Assembly: GCA_002450895.1 (NCBI GenBank)
Contig: DKAR01000108.1
Location: forward strand, 18,957 to 82,956
Source: Proteobacteria bacterium UBA6921
GTDB taxonomy: Bacteria; Pseudomonadota; Gammaproteobacteria; SG8-11
DNA: 64,000 nt
Reading direction: 5' to 3'
Under the pieces are notes generated by a model. That model was not told where the DNA came from and did no database searches. It saw nothing but the letters and a program-made list of their open reading frames with translations. Made by a program: the position numbers and the translations under genes. The first letter of the stretch is position 1, and each line of letters begins with the position of its first letter. This document shows, piece by piece, positions 36,197-45,300 of the stretch.

Positions 36197-37480
36197 TCAG
36201 AGCGCCGCTTCGCGCGCGGCGGCGATCAGGGCCAGGCGGGCTACAACGCCGTAGGCGTAAAACCGATTGACGTTTGCATCGGGATCCAGCGACGTGTCCG
36301 GTGCGTTGCACGGTTGCGCAAAGACCAGGGGACGGAATTCCATGCCCGGTGCATTCAGGCTTTCGTCGTCACCGCGCGCGTTGTGCACGCGATAAAATCC
36401 GCCCACGACAAAGTGGTCAATCATGTAAACGACCGGCTCGCATGCGGCACCGTCCCAGTTCTCAAACGTGTAGACGCCTTCCTGTAGAATGACTTTGGAA
36501 ACAAGCTGACCGCCCTTTGACGCCGCCATCTTTGTGCGCTGCTTTCGATTGAGCACATACACTTCGTCCGGAGAATGGACCGACATTACACCCATTCCAT
36601 ACGTGCCCTGATCGGCCTTCATCACGACAAAGGGTTTGCGGTCCAGTTTGTACTCGTCGTACTTAAGCTGGATCGCCTTAAGCAACACGTCCACATTGCG
36701 CGCCAGGCAGTCTTCACCCTCGCGCTTCATGAAATCGATTTCGCCGCAGTTGCGGAACAGCGGATCAAAAAACCACGGATCGATTTCCACCAGGTCCGCG
36801 AACTCTTGCGCGACATCGCGATAGTGATTGAAGTGCGAAGACTTCAATCGGCTCCACCATCCAAGATTCGGCGAAGGGATGACGGGTTGTTCAATGTTTT
36901 CGAGCAGCGCGGGCCGTCCGTCCGACAAATCGTTATTGAGCAGCACCGAACAGGGATCGAAGTCCGCCAGGTGCAGGCGATTTTTCGTGCGTCTCAACGG
37001 TTCGAGCGTCAGTTGCCGGCCCGAAGGGAGGTCGATTTTCTGCGGCGCGGAAAGATCCTGAATCAAGGAACCCACCCGCACTTCAAAGCCGGCTTTACCG
37101 ACGATGTCCACCAGGCTCGCGACGCTTTCAAGGTAATGCAAATTGCGGGTGTGACTTTCCGGAATCAGCAGGATCTTCGCGGCCGTCGGACAGACCCGCT
37201 CGGTTGCCGCTTGCACCGCCTGAATGCACAGCGTCTCAAACGCCGGATTAAGATTGTTGAATCCACCGGGAAACAGATTGGTGTCGACCGGCGCAAGCTT
37301 AAAGCCGGAATTGCGCAGGTCGACCGAGCAATAAAACGGCGCGGGCGTCTTGCGCCACTGCTCGCGAAACCAGTGTTCGATCGCCGGTTGGCGGTCAAGA
37401 ATGTGTCGCTCAAGCTCGAGCAACGGTCCTGTGAGGGCGGTGGTAAGGTTTGGTACTGACGCAACCTGAATTGTGCCCAT
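36197..37480 (-). CDS. gshA: Glutamate-cysteine ligase, ferrooxidans-type (GshA)
   Basis: Proteobacterial-type glutamate-cysteine ligase of 427 residues, unrelated in sequence to the E. coli GshA. It matches the Acidithiobacillus-like family seen in beta- and some gammaproteobacteria: PFYCSVDLRNSGFKLAPVDT, LFPGGFNNL, MKADQGTYGMGVM and AACEPVVYMIDHFVVGGFYR. It joins glutamate and cysteine in the first step of glutathione synthesis. gshB was not found. ATG 37480 has GAGGAAG at good spacing; the frame opens 11 codons earlier. A -10-like TATATT lies about 90 nt upstream on the minus strand (37575-37570). Confidence 0.85.
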   Translation of the reverse strand: MGTIQVASVPNLTTALTGPLLELERHILDRQPAIEHWFREQWRKTPAPFYCSVDLRNSGFKLAPVDTNLFPGGFNNLNPAFETLCIQAVQAATERVCPTAAKILLIPESHTRNLHYLESVASLVDIVGKAGFEVRVGSLIQDLSAPQKIDLPSGRQLTLEPLRRTKNRLHLADFDPCSVLLNNDLSDGRPALLENIEQPVIPSPNLGWWSRLKSSHFNHYRDVAQEFADLVEIDPWFFDPLFRNCGEIDFMKREGEDCLARNVDVLLKAIQLKYDEYKLDRKPFVVMKADQGTYGMGVMSVHSPDEVYVLNRKQRTKMAASKGGQLVSKVILQEGVYTFENWDGAACEPVVYMIDHFVVGGFYRVHNARGDDESLNAPGMEFRPLVFAQPCNAPDTSLDPDANVNRFYAYGVVARLALIAAAREAAL

Positions 37481-37821
37481 GGATACAGCTTCCTCACGGT
37501 TTTTGTACGCCACGCCGGGCCGCGCTAATGTTGGCGCGCTTCCGTGCCGATACCCAACGCGTGAAATGGAATATAGTCCAATAGTGTGCTAAATAAACTG
37601 AACGATGCTAGGTTCTGCCGCATGGAAGGCGCCAGATTCATGATCGCGTTAAATATCTCGCCGTTACCGGTCGTTAATATAGCAAGCGTTCGCGTCAGTT
37701 GATGTTCGGGCAGTCCGCGCATGGATCGGCCGTGACCCGGTCGTGTCCGGGATGTGCCAGCGATCATTATGCAACTGCGGGACTTTGAGGTCGATTGCAG
37801 CAGCCGTACGAGGTGGCGGAA
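37481..37821. other. Intergenic region between divergent gshA and pilG
   Basis: About 340 nt without a convincing gene. A minus-strand frame of 80 codons (37525-37767) has no recognisable motif. On the minus strand TATATT (37575-37570) is a good -10 for gshA, with a poor -35. Near pilG, CCCGG-TCGTGT-CCGGG (37736-37751) is a small inverted repeat. The Pil-Chp promoter must lie in this region. Confidence 0.6.
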
Positions 37822-38217
37822 GTGAGCGAAAGTCAGGAAGTCGGATTTAGCGGCATCAAGGTAATGATCATCGACGATAGCAAGACGATTCGTCGAACGG
37901 CTGAGACCTTACTTAAGAAAGAAGGTTGCGACGTCATCACCGCGACCGATGGATTCGAGGCGTTGTCGAAAATAACCGACAGTCGCCCCGATATCATTTT
38001 CATCGACATCATGATGCCACGCCTGGACGGTTACCAGACGTGTGCGCTGATCAAGCGCAACAAGAGTTACAAGGATACGCCGGTGATTTTGCTCACCAGC
38101 AAGGACGGGCTGTTCGATCGTGCGCGCGGCCGGATCGTTGGTTCCGATCAGTACCTGACGAAGCCGTTCACCCGCGAGGAGTTGCTTGGCGCGATCAAGG
38201 AGTACGTCAAGAAGTAG
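37822..38217 (+). CDS. pilG: Twitching motility response regulator PilG
   Basis: Single-domain receiver of 131 residues, very close to Pseudomonas PilG (MIIDDSKTIRRTAETLLKK; IVGSDQYLTKPF). Phospho-acceptor Asp62 lies in FIDIMMPRLDG. PilG is phosphorylated by ChpA and promotes pilus extension through PilB and surface-dependent cAMP control. The start is GTG 37822, supported by GAGGTGG just upstream; TTG 37795 is less likely. It is the first gene of the Pil-Chp operon. Confidence 0.96.
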   Translation: MSESQEVGFSGIKVMIIDDSKTIRRTAETLLKKEGCDVITATDGFEALSKITDSRPDIIFIDIMMPRLDGYQTCALIKRNKSYKDTPVILLTSKDGLFDRARGRIVGSDQYLTKPFTREELLGAIKEYVKK

Positions 38218-38263
38218 TTAACGCTGAACCACGCAAACGAGATTTGTTGAAACGGAGAAGACC

Positions 38264-38629
38264 ATGGCCACAGTTTTAATCGTCGACGATTCACCCACGG
38301 AAGTGCACGTGTTGAAGACGATGCTTGAAAAGAACGGATACAGCGTCATCACCGCCACCAGCGGTGAGCAGGGTATCGCGGTTGCCAAGGAACGGAAGCC
38401 GGACCTCGTCCTGATGGACATCGTCATGCCCGGACTGAACGGGTTCCAGGCCACGCGCCAGCTGACGACGAATCCGGAAACCGCTCATATCCCGGTCATC
38501 ATCGTGACGACCAAGAATCAGGAGACCGACCGCGTGTGGGGTTTGCGGCAAGGCGCCAAGGATTACGTCACCAAGCCGGCGAATGAGCAGGAGCTGATCG
38601 GCAAAATTCGCACCGCGATGGGTGGCTAG
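38264..38629 (+). CDS. pilH: Twitching motility response regulator PilH
   Basis: Single-domain receiver of 121 residues. Asp52 in LVLMDIVMPG is the phosphorylation site, with acidic residues in VLIVDDSP and the conserved Lys in YVTKPANE. PilH counters PilG, acting as a phosphate sink or promoting retraction. GGAGA precedes the ATG. Spacing to pilG is 46 nt and to pilI 18 nt. Confidence 0.95.
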   Translation: MATVLIVDDSPTEVHVLKTMLEKNGYSVITATSGEQGIAVAKERKPDLVLMDIVMPGLNGFQATRQLTTNPETAHIPVIIVTTKNQETDRVWGLRQGAKDYVTKPANEQELIGKIRTAMGG

Positions 38630-38647
38630 TCCGAGAGATTGAGAATT

Positions 38648-39193
38648 ATGAGCCGGGCGAAACACTCCCATCCGTTCGAGTTACTGCGCGCACTGGAAGA
38701 AAAATACCAGGGCTCGGCCGCAGGCTTGCCGCAGCAGCGCGAAATCAAAAAGCCGTGGACGGGAATCGGTTTTCGAATCGGCGATGTTAATCTGGTGGCC
38801 GGCGTGGACGACGTCCACGAAATCCTTTATTACCCGCGCCTCACTGTTATTCCCGGCACCAAAGGTTGGGTGCGCGGAATGGCGAATGTCCGCGGTACGT
38901 TGCTGCCGATCATCGATCTGAAGCAGTTTCTGGGTCAGCCGCCGGTGACGATACACGCCCGCTCGCGCGTGCTGGTCGTCCAATACGGCGAATTGAGCGC
39001 CGGGCTCCTGGTCGATCAGGTCGCAGGACTAAAACACTTTCACGAAGATCATGTGCGGAAGATGAACGGGGCCGCGTACGAAGCCCTCACGCAATATCTG
39101 AAGGGAGCCTACCAGCAACAAGATGTGGACTGGTACGTATTCAGTTTCAGGGAGCTGGTCGAAAATCCGGACTTTATACGAATCGCCGCGTAG
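38648..39193 (+). CDS. pilI: CheW-like adaptor PilI
   Basis: Cytosolic scaffold of 181 residues with a CheW domain (GFRIGDVNLVAGVDDVHEIL; IDLKQFLGQPPV; DQVAGLKHF). It links the receptor PilJ to the kinase ChpA. ATG 38648 was chosen; a TTG three codons earlier (38639) is possible. It lies between pilH and pilJ as in Pseudomonas. Confidence 0.94.
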   Translation: MSRAKHSHPFELLRALEEKYQGSAAGLPQQREIKKPWTGIGFRIGDVNLVAGVDDVHEILYYPRLTVIPGTKGWVRGMANVRGTLLPIIDLKQFLGQPPVTIHARSRVLVVQYGELSAGLLVDQVAGLKHFHEDHVRKMNGAAYEALTQYLKGAYQQQDVDWYVFSFRELVENPDFIRIAA

Positions 39194-39280
39194 CGGCGTA
39201 TTCCGCGATTTTGCTAAAGCTTTCTCATCATAGGCCGTAATTACCGAACAATGACCCATTGGGCTTAGGGAGCCGTGAGT

Positions 39281-41371
39281 ATGAAGAACGTCAGCGCGAA
39301 GACCGCGAAAATGAAACAAGCGATGTCGGTGGGCGGCGGTATGGCCCAGCGATTATTGGAAAACAAGCGTCAGGCGCTCTTCGGCGCGGGCCTGCTTGTA
39401 TTCATCCTCGCGATGTTCATCACCTTCGTCTACGTCGGTATCCAGTCCGGCTACGATAAGGAATACATCACCAAAGCGGGCGAACTCCGCGTGTTGTCGC
39501 AGAACATCGTGAAGAACGCGGCTGAAGCCTCCTCTGCAAACGTCGAAGCGTTCCCGCTGCTGAGCGAATCGCGCAACAGCTTCCAGACCATTCTGGATAA
39601 CTTGCAGAACGGCGACTCCGAGAGGGGAACTCCAAAGGCACCGAAAAAGGTTGGTGAGAACCTGGATGCGGTGGCCAAGCGCTGGGTTGCTTTCCGCGAC
39701 GGCGCTGACCAGATTCTGAAAGCCGAAGGCGCGATCCGCCAGATCAACGAATTTGTCGCACACATCAACAACTCGATGCCGAACCTGCTCGCGCTGTCAG
39801 ACGAAGTCGTGCAGATCATGATCGACATTAACGCCAAACCGCAGCAGGTTTACATCGCATCCCGTCAGTTGATGTTGTCGCAACGTATGTCGTTCAACGT
39901 CAGCAAGATCCTGCAAGGTGGCCAGGGCGCCGCGACCGCTGCCGACCGATTCGGCCGTGACGCCGCACTGTTCGGCAAGGTTCTCGAAGCGATGCTCAAG
40001 GGCAACAAGACGATGAGCATTGCAAAGATTTCCGACCCCGATGCACTGGAAAAACTGCAGGAAGTCACCGAGGCGTATTCGGAAGTGAGCGTGCTGGTCA
40101 CGAAGATTCTGGAAAAGACGCCGGACCTGTTCAAGGCGCAGGAATCCGCGAGCGTGATGTTCACGGAATCAGAAGCCTTCCTGAAAGATACCACCGACCT
40201 GAACTCCGGTTTCGTCGGCCTCGGCGAATCGCGCGGCGCGCAATCAACCCTGGGCGGTGCGTTCGGACTGCTGGCGGTTGCCATGCTCGTCTTGCTGGGT
40301 ATCGAACTGAACAAGGAAACGCAGGTTCGTCTGCGTGAAACGCAGGACCGCAACCGCGAAACGGAACGCCAGAACAAGGAAAACCAGGAAGCCATTATGC
40401 GACTGCTCGATGAAATCGGCGGCCTCGCTGACGGTGACCTGACAACCCACGCGACGGTGAGCGAAAACTTCACGGGCGCCATCGCCGACGCTATCAACTT
40501 CGCCATCGACGCGTTGCGCAAACTGGTCACCACGATTAACGAAACGACCGTGCAGGTCTCTGCGGCGGCCCAGGAAACGCAGGCAACGGCGATGCATCTT
40601 GCCGAAGCTTCCGATCACCAAGCCCAGCAGATTACCGCGGTGTCTGCGGCCGTGAACGAAATGGCAGCGTCAATTGAACAAGTGTCGAATAACGCTATTT
40701 CATCCACCGAGGTTGCGCAAAAGGCCGTTAATATCGCCAACAAGGGCGCCACGGCGGTGCAAAACACGGTTAAAGGTATGGACTCGATTCGCGAATCGAT
40801 CCAGGAAACCTCCAAGCGTATTAAACGTCTGGGTGAAAGCTCGCAGGAAATCGGCGACATCATCGAACTGATTTCCGACATCGCCGACCAAACGAACATT
40901 CTGGCCTTGAACGCGGCGATTCAGGCCGCCATGGCCGGTGAAGCGGGCCGCGGTTTCGCGGTCGTCGCGGACGAAGTCCAACGCCTTGCTGAACGCGCCA
41001 CCGACGCTACGAAACAGATTGAAAGCCTGGTGCGCACCATTCAGTCCGACACCAAGGAAGCCGTGTCGTCGATGGAACAATCGACGTCGGGCGTGGTGAA
41101 CGGAGCGAAGCTGGCGCAAAACGCCGGTGAATCGCTGACCGAAATTGAATCCGTGTCGCACCACCTCGCAGACATCATTCAAAACATTACGGACGCCGCG
41201 CAACAACAGGCCACAGCGGCGACCAGCATCTCCGAAACGATGAACGTGATTCAGGAAGTCACCACGCAAACCTCGGCCGGTACCAACGAAACCGCGGTAT
41301 CGATCGGAAACCTCGCCGAACTGGCGAACGAGCTGCGTAAGTCCGTTTCGGGCTTCAAGCTGCCGGCGTAA
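39281..41371 (+). CDS. pilJ: Pilus chemoreceptor PilJ
   Basis: Membrane receptor of 696 residues. TM1 is at about 33-53 and TM2 at about 325-342; the periplasmic part has two PilJ-type sensor modules ([37 protein letters not shown]). HAMP follows, then the signalling domain whose tip reads [19 protein letters not shown], the PilJ variant of the usual IEAARAGE. PilJ senses pilin or surface contact. ATG 39281 has GGGAG 8 nt upstream; the GTG two codons before is too close to it. It is followed by an 8-bp hairpin before pilK. Confidence 0.96.
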   Translation: MKNVSAKTAKMKQAMSVGGGMAQRLLENKRQALFGAGLLVFILAMFITFVYVGIQSGYDKEYITKAGELRVLSQNIVKNAAEASSANVEAFPLLSESRNSFQTILDNLQNGDSERGTPKAPKKVGENLDAVAKRWVAFRDGADQILKAEGAIRQINEFVAHINNSMPNLLALSDEVVQIMIDINAKPQQVYIASRQLMLSQRMSFNVSKILQGGQGAATAADRFGRDAALFGKVLEAMLKGNKTMSIAKISDPDALEKLQEVTEAYSEVSVLVTKILEKTPDLFKAQESASVMFTESEAFLKDTTDLNSGFVGLGESRGAQSTLGGAFGLLAVAMLVLLGIELNKETQVRLRETQDRNRETERQNKENQEAIMRLLDEIGGLADGDLTTHATVSENFTGAIADAINFAIDALRKLVTTINETTVQVSAAAQETQATAMHLAEASDHQAQQITAVSAAVNEMAASIEQVSNNAISSTEVAQKAVNIANKGATAVQNTVKGMDSIRESIQETSKRIKRLGESSQEIGDIIELISDIADQTNILALNAAIQAAMAGEAGRGFAVVADEVQRLAERATDATKQIESLVRTIQSDTKEAVSSMEQSTSGVVNGAKLAQNAGESLTEIESVSHHLADIIQNITDAAQQQATAATSISETMNVIQEVTTQTSAGTNETAVSIGNLAELANELRKSVSGFKLPA

Positions 41372-41379
41372 TCGCAAAA

Positions 41380-41405
41380 GTTCGCGCTGCATACGCGGCG
41401 CGAAC
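41380..41405 (+). other. Stem-loop between pilJ and pilK
   Basis: GTTCGCGC (41380-41387) and GCGCGAAC (41398-41405) form a perfect 8-bp stem with a 10-nt loop, with AAA/CTT flanks that partly extend it. There is no U-tract, so it looks like an mRNA stabiliser or processing site rather than a terminator in this continuous operon. Confidence 0.4.
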
Positions 41406-41461
41406 CTTCGGCCGCGCGCCTCGTTCGCGTGCCGTTGAACGCACAAGAAGGCGCGTAAACG

Positions 41462-42352
41462 ATGGCAAGTTCTCTTGCGGCACACGCAGACTTCGACATG
41501 AGCTCCGCTCCAAACGACGACGTGGAATTCACGCAATGGGTGGAATTGCTCAGTCAGCGCATTGGATTGCGCGACGCGCACATTCGCCGCTCTTTCCTGG
41601 ATCAATGCATCGGCCGGCGCATGCAACAGTGCCGGGCGAAATCCCGTCGCGAATACTATGAGTTACTTTCCGACGGTTCCGCCGGGCAAAAAGAATGGGA
41701 AGGCCTCATTCAGCTGCTGCCGTTGCACGAAACACGATTCATGCGTCACGAGAGTTCGCTCCGCCTGGTCCGCGACTATGTTGGCCGGGTGGCAAAAGAT
41801 CCGTCCCGTGCGGGACAGCCGGTCACGCTTTGGAGCGCCGGATGCTCGACGGGTGAAGAGAGCTACTCGCTCGCAATTACGGCCCTGGATGCCGTGGCGG
41901 ATGCCGGATCGACACTTGAAGTTCAGGTTATCGGCAGTGACCTGTGTCGCAGCTCCCTCGACGTGGGACGCAAGGGGGTCTACTCGAAGCGCCAGATGAC
42001 GAATCTGGCCGCAGGACAAATCGAGAGCTATTTCGACCCGGTGGATACGGACAGCTACGAGGTGAATACACGGCTCCGGAGCGTGGTCCGGTTCGTGCCG
42101 ATTAACCTTGTTGAGGAACGCACCGATACAGGTCATGTCGGGATGGTCGATGTGGCGTTTTGCCAGAATGTATTGATCTATTTCGACAATGACACGCGGG
42201 CGCGTGTCTGCAACCGCATTGCGGAGCATGTGCTCCCGGGCGGCCTTTTGGTTTTGGGCGCCGGGGAAATCCTGCGCTGGAATCACGCGCAGCTAAAACG
42301 CGCGGGCGACGACGACACGCTCGCATATCAGAAACTTTCTACAGTGGTGTAG
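41462..42352 (+). CDS. pilK: CheR-type methyltransferase PilK
   Basis: Receptor methyltransferase of 296 residues, using SAM to methylate glutamates of PilJ. The N-terminal CheR helical domain spans about 20-85, with the family ETRFMRH near 90-96. Motif I is LWSAGCSTGEESYSLAI (123-139), and VAFCQNVLIYFDND is near 222-235. It is cytosolic. It follows pilJ after a 90-nt spacer and precedes chpA closely. Confidence 0.93.
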   Translation: MASSLAAHADFDMSSAPNDDVEFTQWVELLSQRIGLRDAHIRRSFLDQCIGRRMQQCRAKSRREYYELLSDGSAGQKEWEGLIQLLPLHETRFMRHESSLRLVRDYVGRVAKDPSRAGQPVTLWSAGCSTGEESYSLAITALDAVADAGSTLEVQVIGSDLCRSSLDVGRKGVYSKRQMTNLAAGQIESYFDPVDTDSYEVNTRLRSVVRFVPINLVEERTDTGHVGMVDVAFCQNVLIYFDNDTRARVCNRIAEHVLPGGLLVLGAGEILRWNHAQLKRAGDDDTLAYQKLSTVV

Positions 42353-42361
42353 GACGTGAGC

Positions 42362-45300
42362 ATGGCATCCGGTTCAATTGATATCAAAGCCCTGAACTGG
42401 CTCAAGGGTGAAATTGGCGAAACGCTCGACAACGTGCGTCAGGCGCTCGAGGTTTATGTTGAGAAGCAGGAAGCCGCGAAGCTTGACTTCATCATCGCGA
42501 ACCTGCACCAGATCACAGGCACACTGCACATCGTCGAATTATTCGGCCCCGCGCTGCTTTCCGAGGAAATGGAAAACCTTGCCCGCGCCTTGAAAAACGG
42601 CCAGGTGAAGCAGGCGCAGGATGCTTTTGAAACGCTGACGCGCGGCATACTGCAATTGCCCGCCTACCTTGAACATTTGCGACTTGGCAATCCGGATCAG
42701 CCGATCGTTTTGCTTTCGTTGCTCAACGATATTCGTGCGGCCTACGGGCAACACCTGCTTTCAGAAAGCAGCATGTTTTCCCCGGATCTCGAAATCTATC
42801 CGGACGGAAGTCCGGATGCGGAAGCCCCTGCTGACATTCGCCCGACCGCCAAGAAGCTGCGCACCGTTTTCCAGACCGCGCTGCTTGGATGGTTCCGCGA
42901 TGCGGAATCGACGAAACACCTGCGCAAACTGTCGTTCGTAATTTCGCAGCTGGAATCCGCCTCGCGCAGCGCGCCTGCCCGCCAGCTGTGGTGGATTGCG
43001 CAAGGCGTGGTGGAAGCGCTCGCCGACAAGGCCATCGATAGCACGGTTTCGATCAAGTCGCTGATGGGACAGATCGACCGCCAGATCAAGCGCGTTGTTT
43101 CCGGAGGCGATTCCGCGATCGAGAAGGATCGCCCGACCGATCTGTTGAAGAATCTGCTCTTTTACGTTGCGCAGGCCGGCACGCCCGGGACCCGTGCGTC
43201 TGAAATCCAGAAACGATTCAAGCTGCGTGAGCTGTTGCCCACCGCAGGCGACCTGAGCAGGACACAAGGTGACCTGCTGGGTGCAGGTTCCGGTGTCATG
43301 GACAATGTCGCGGGCGCCATTCGCGAGGACGTACTGTCACTCAAGGATGCCATCGATCTGTTCGTTCGTTCCAAAGACCATCCGATTGCCGAACTCGAAC
43401 CGGTGGCAACCAAACTTCGCACCATCGCCGACACACTCGGAATTCTCGGGCTGGGCAAACTGCGAAAGTCTGTTAAGGATCAGGAAGCGGTACTGAAAGA
43501 GTTGCTCGACGGCGTACGACCGCTGTCGGACGACGCGGTCATGAACATCGCCAGCACTTTGCTGTACGTTGAGTCGTCACTGACCAACCTGCATCGCGGC
43601 GACTCCGAAGTTCCGGACAGCAACGAGGAGCGTACCGAATCGCCGTTGCCCGATAGCGAATATCGCGCACTGGTCAATCATACGGTCGGTGAAGCTCGCG
43701 TTGTCCTGGCCAAGATCAAGGATCATATCGTTCAGTTCCTCGCCTCGCCTGGCGCGTTCGACATTCTCGAGCCGGTGCCAGCGCTCGCAAACGACATCAA
43801 GGGCGCGTTGTCGGTAATGGGATATAGCCGAGCCGCAGATCTACTGTCGCTGGCGTCGCAATTTGTCAGCGAAAAGATCCTGGCGACACGTGTCGAGATC
43901 CAACAGCAGCAACTGGACGCCCTCGCCGATGCGATTACCGGTGTCGAGTACTTCCTGGAAAACGTGGAAGACGACCCGATCGGCTCCAACAACAGCCTGG
44001 TACTGGCGGCCGATGCGCTGCGCAAACTGGGCATGCAGGTTCCGGCAGGCATGGGATCTGTTGCTGACATTCCGGACATGGCTCCGCCCAAAACGGCACC
44101 CGCCAAGGAAATATCGAAAGACACCAAAGAAGCGACGAAAGAAAAGAAATCAAAGAAGAAATCAGCGGAACCCGCGCCGCCTGTTGAGGCGAAAAAAGCC
44201 CAACCCGCGCCTGCGCCGCCGAAGCCTGCCGCGGCGTCCGCGCTGCCGCCGGAAGTCGACGAGGAAGTCCGCGAGATTTTTCTCGAAGAGGCCACCGAAG
44301 AGTCCGCGAGCATCAATACGAATCTTGTCGCGTGGAAGAGGAACCTGGAAGACAACGACGCGCTGCGCACGTTGCGTCGATCGTTCCACACCGTAAAAGG
44401 CAGTGGGCGCATTGTCGGCGCCATGGAGATCGGCGAATTCGCGTGGTCCGTCGAGAACATGCTGAACCGGGTTATTGATCGCACGGTACAGGCAACGCCT
44501 GCCGTATTTGACGTACTCGAAGAAGCTGCGGAGCTGTTGCCCAAACTCATCGAAGAACTGCGCGCCAACACCAGTGGTGGTGTCCTCGTTGCGCCCCTGA
44601 TCGAAAACGCACATCGGATCGCGCGCGGCGAACCGCCGTTGAAGCGTACGGCGCAGCCCGCGGCTGCCTCGGTCGCACAGACCGAAACGCCCGCGCCAGC
44701 CACGCCGGTGGTTGAAGAAATTACGCTTGACGCCACTCCGGCACAGGAGCCGGAAATTATCGCGTCGGAACCGGTTGTCGCGGAAGAGGCCCCGCTGGTC
44801 GAAGAAATCACCGTGTCCGACGAACTCGTCTTTGCGGACGAACCGGAGCCGGCAACGGTCGCGGAAGAAGAATCTGCGGATTCAATCGATCCGGTCCTGG
44901 CAGAGATATTCGCGAACGAAGCGCACGCGCATCTCTCGGCGCTGGACAATTTTATCGCCGAGTGCCGGAACGCGACTGCACCCTGCAACGTGAATGAGAG
45001 CGTAATTCGAGCGCTGCATACACTGACCGGCAGTTCGCACCTGGCCAACATCGGCGCCATTGCCGAGTTGGCCGATGCGCTCGAAAAGCTTGCCAAGGCG
45101 ATGTTTGAAAACCGCACGGCCATTGGGCCGGCTGCGCAGGATGTCATGGTCGAGAGCATCGCGTATTTTCGGGATGCAATCGGTCAGCTTGGAAATCTGT
45201 CGCCGCTGCGACCGACCGAAAAAACGCTGTTGTCCCGCGTCAAGGTGCTCCGTGCTGAGGAAACCCAGCGTCAGGGTGAGCGGTTGTCTGCGGCACCGAT

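Noticed and set aside
37525..37767. 80-codon minus-strand frame between gshA and pilG
   Set aside because: It has no ribosome-binding site and no recognisable motif. The region more likely holds promoters.
43732..45159. 475-codon Ser/Ala-rich open frame on the minus strand
   Set aside because: It is fully antisense to the Hpt modules of chpA. Its composition reflects the reverse of Ala/Glu-rich codons and it has no motif.
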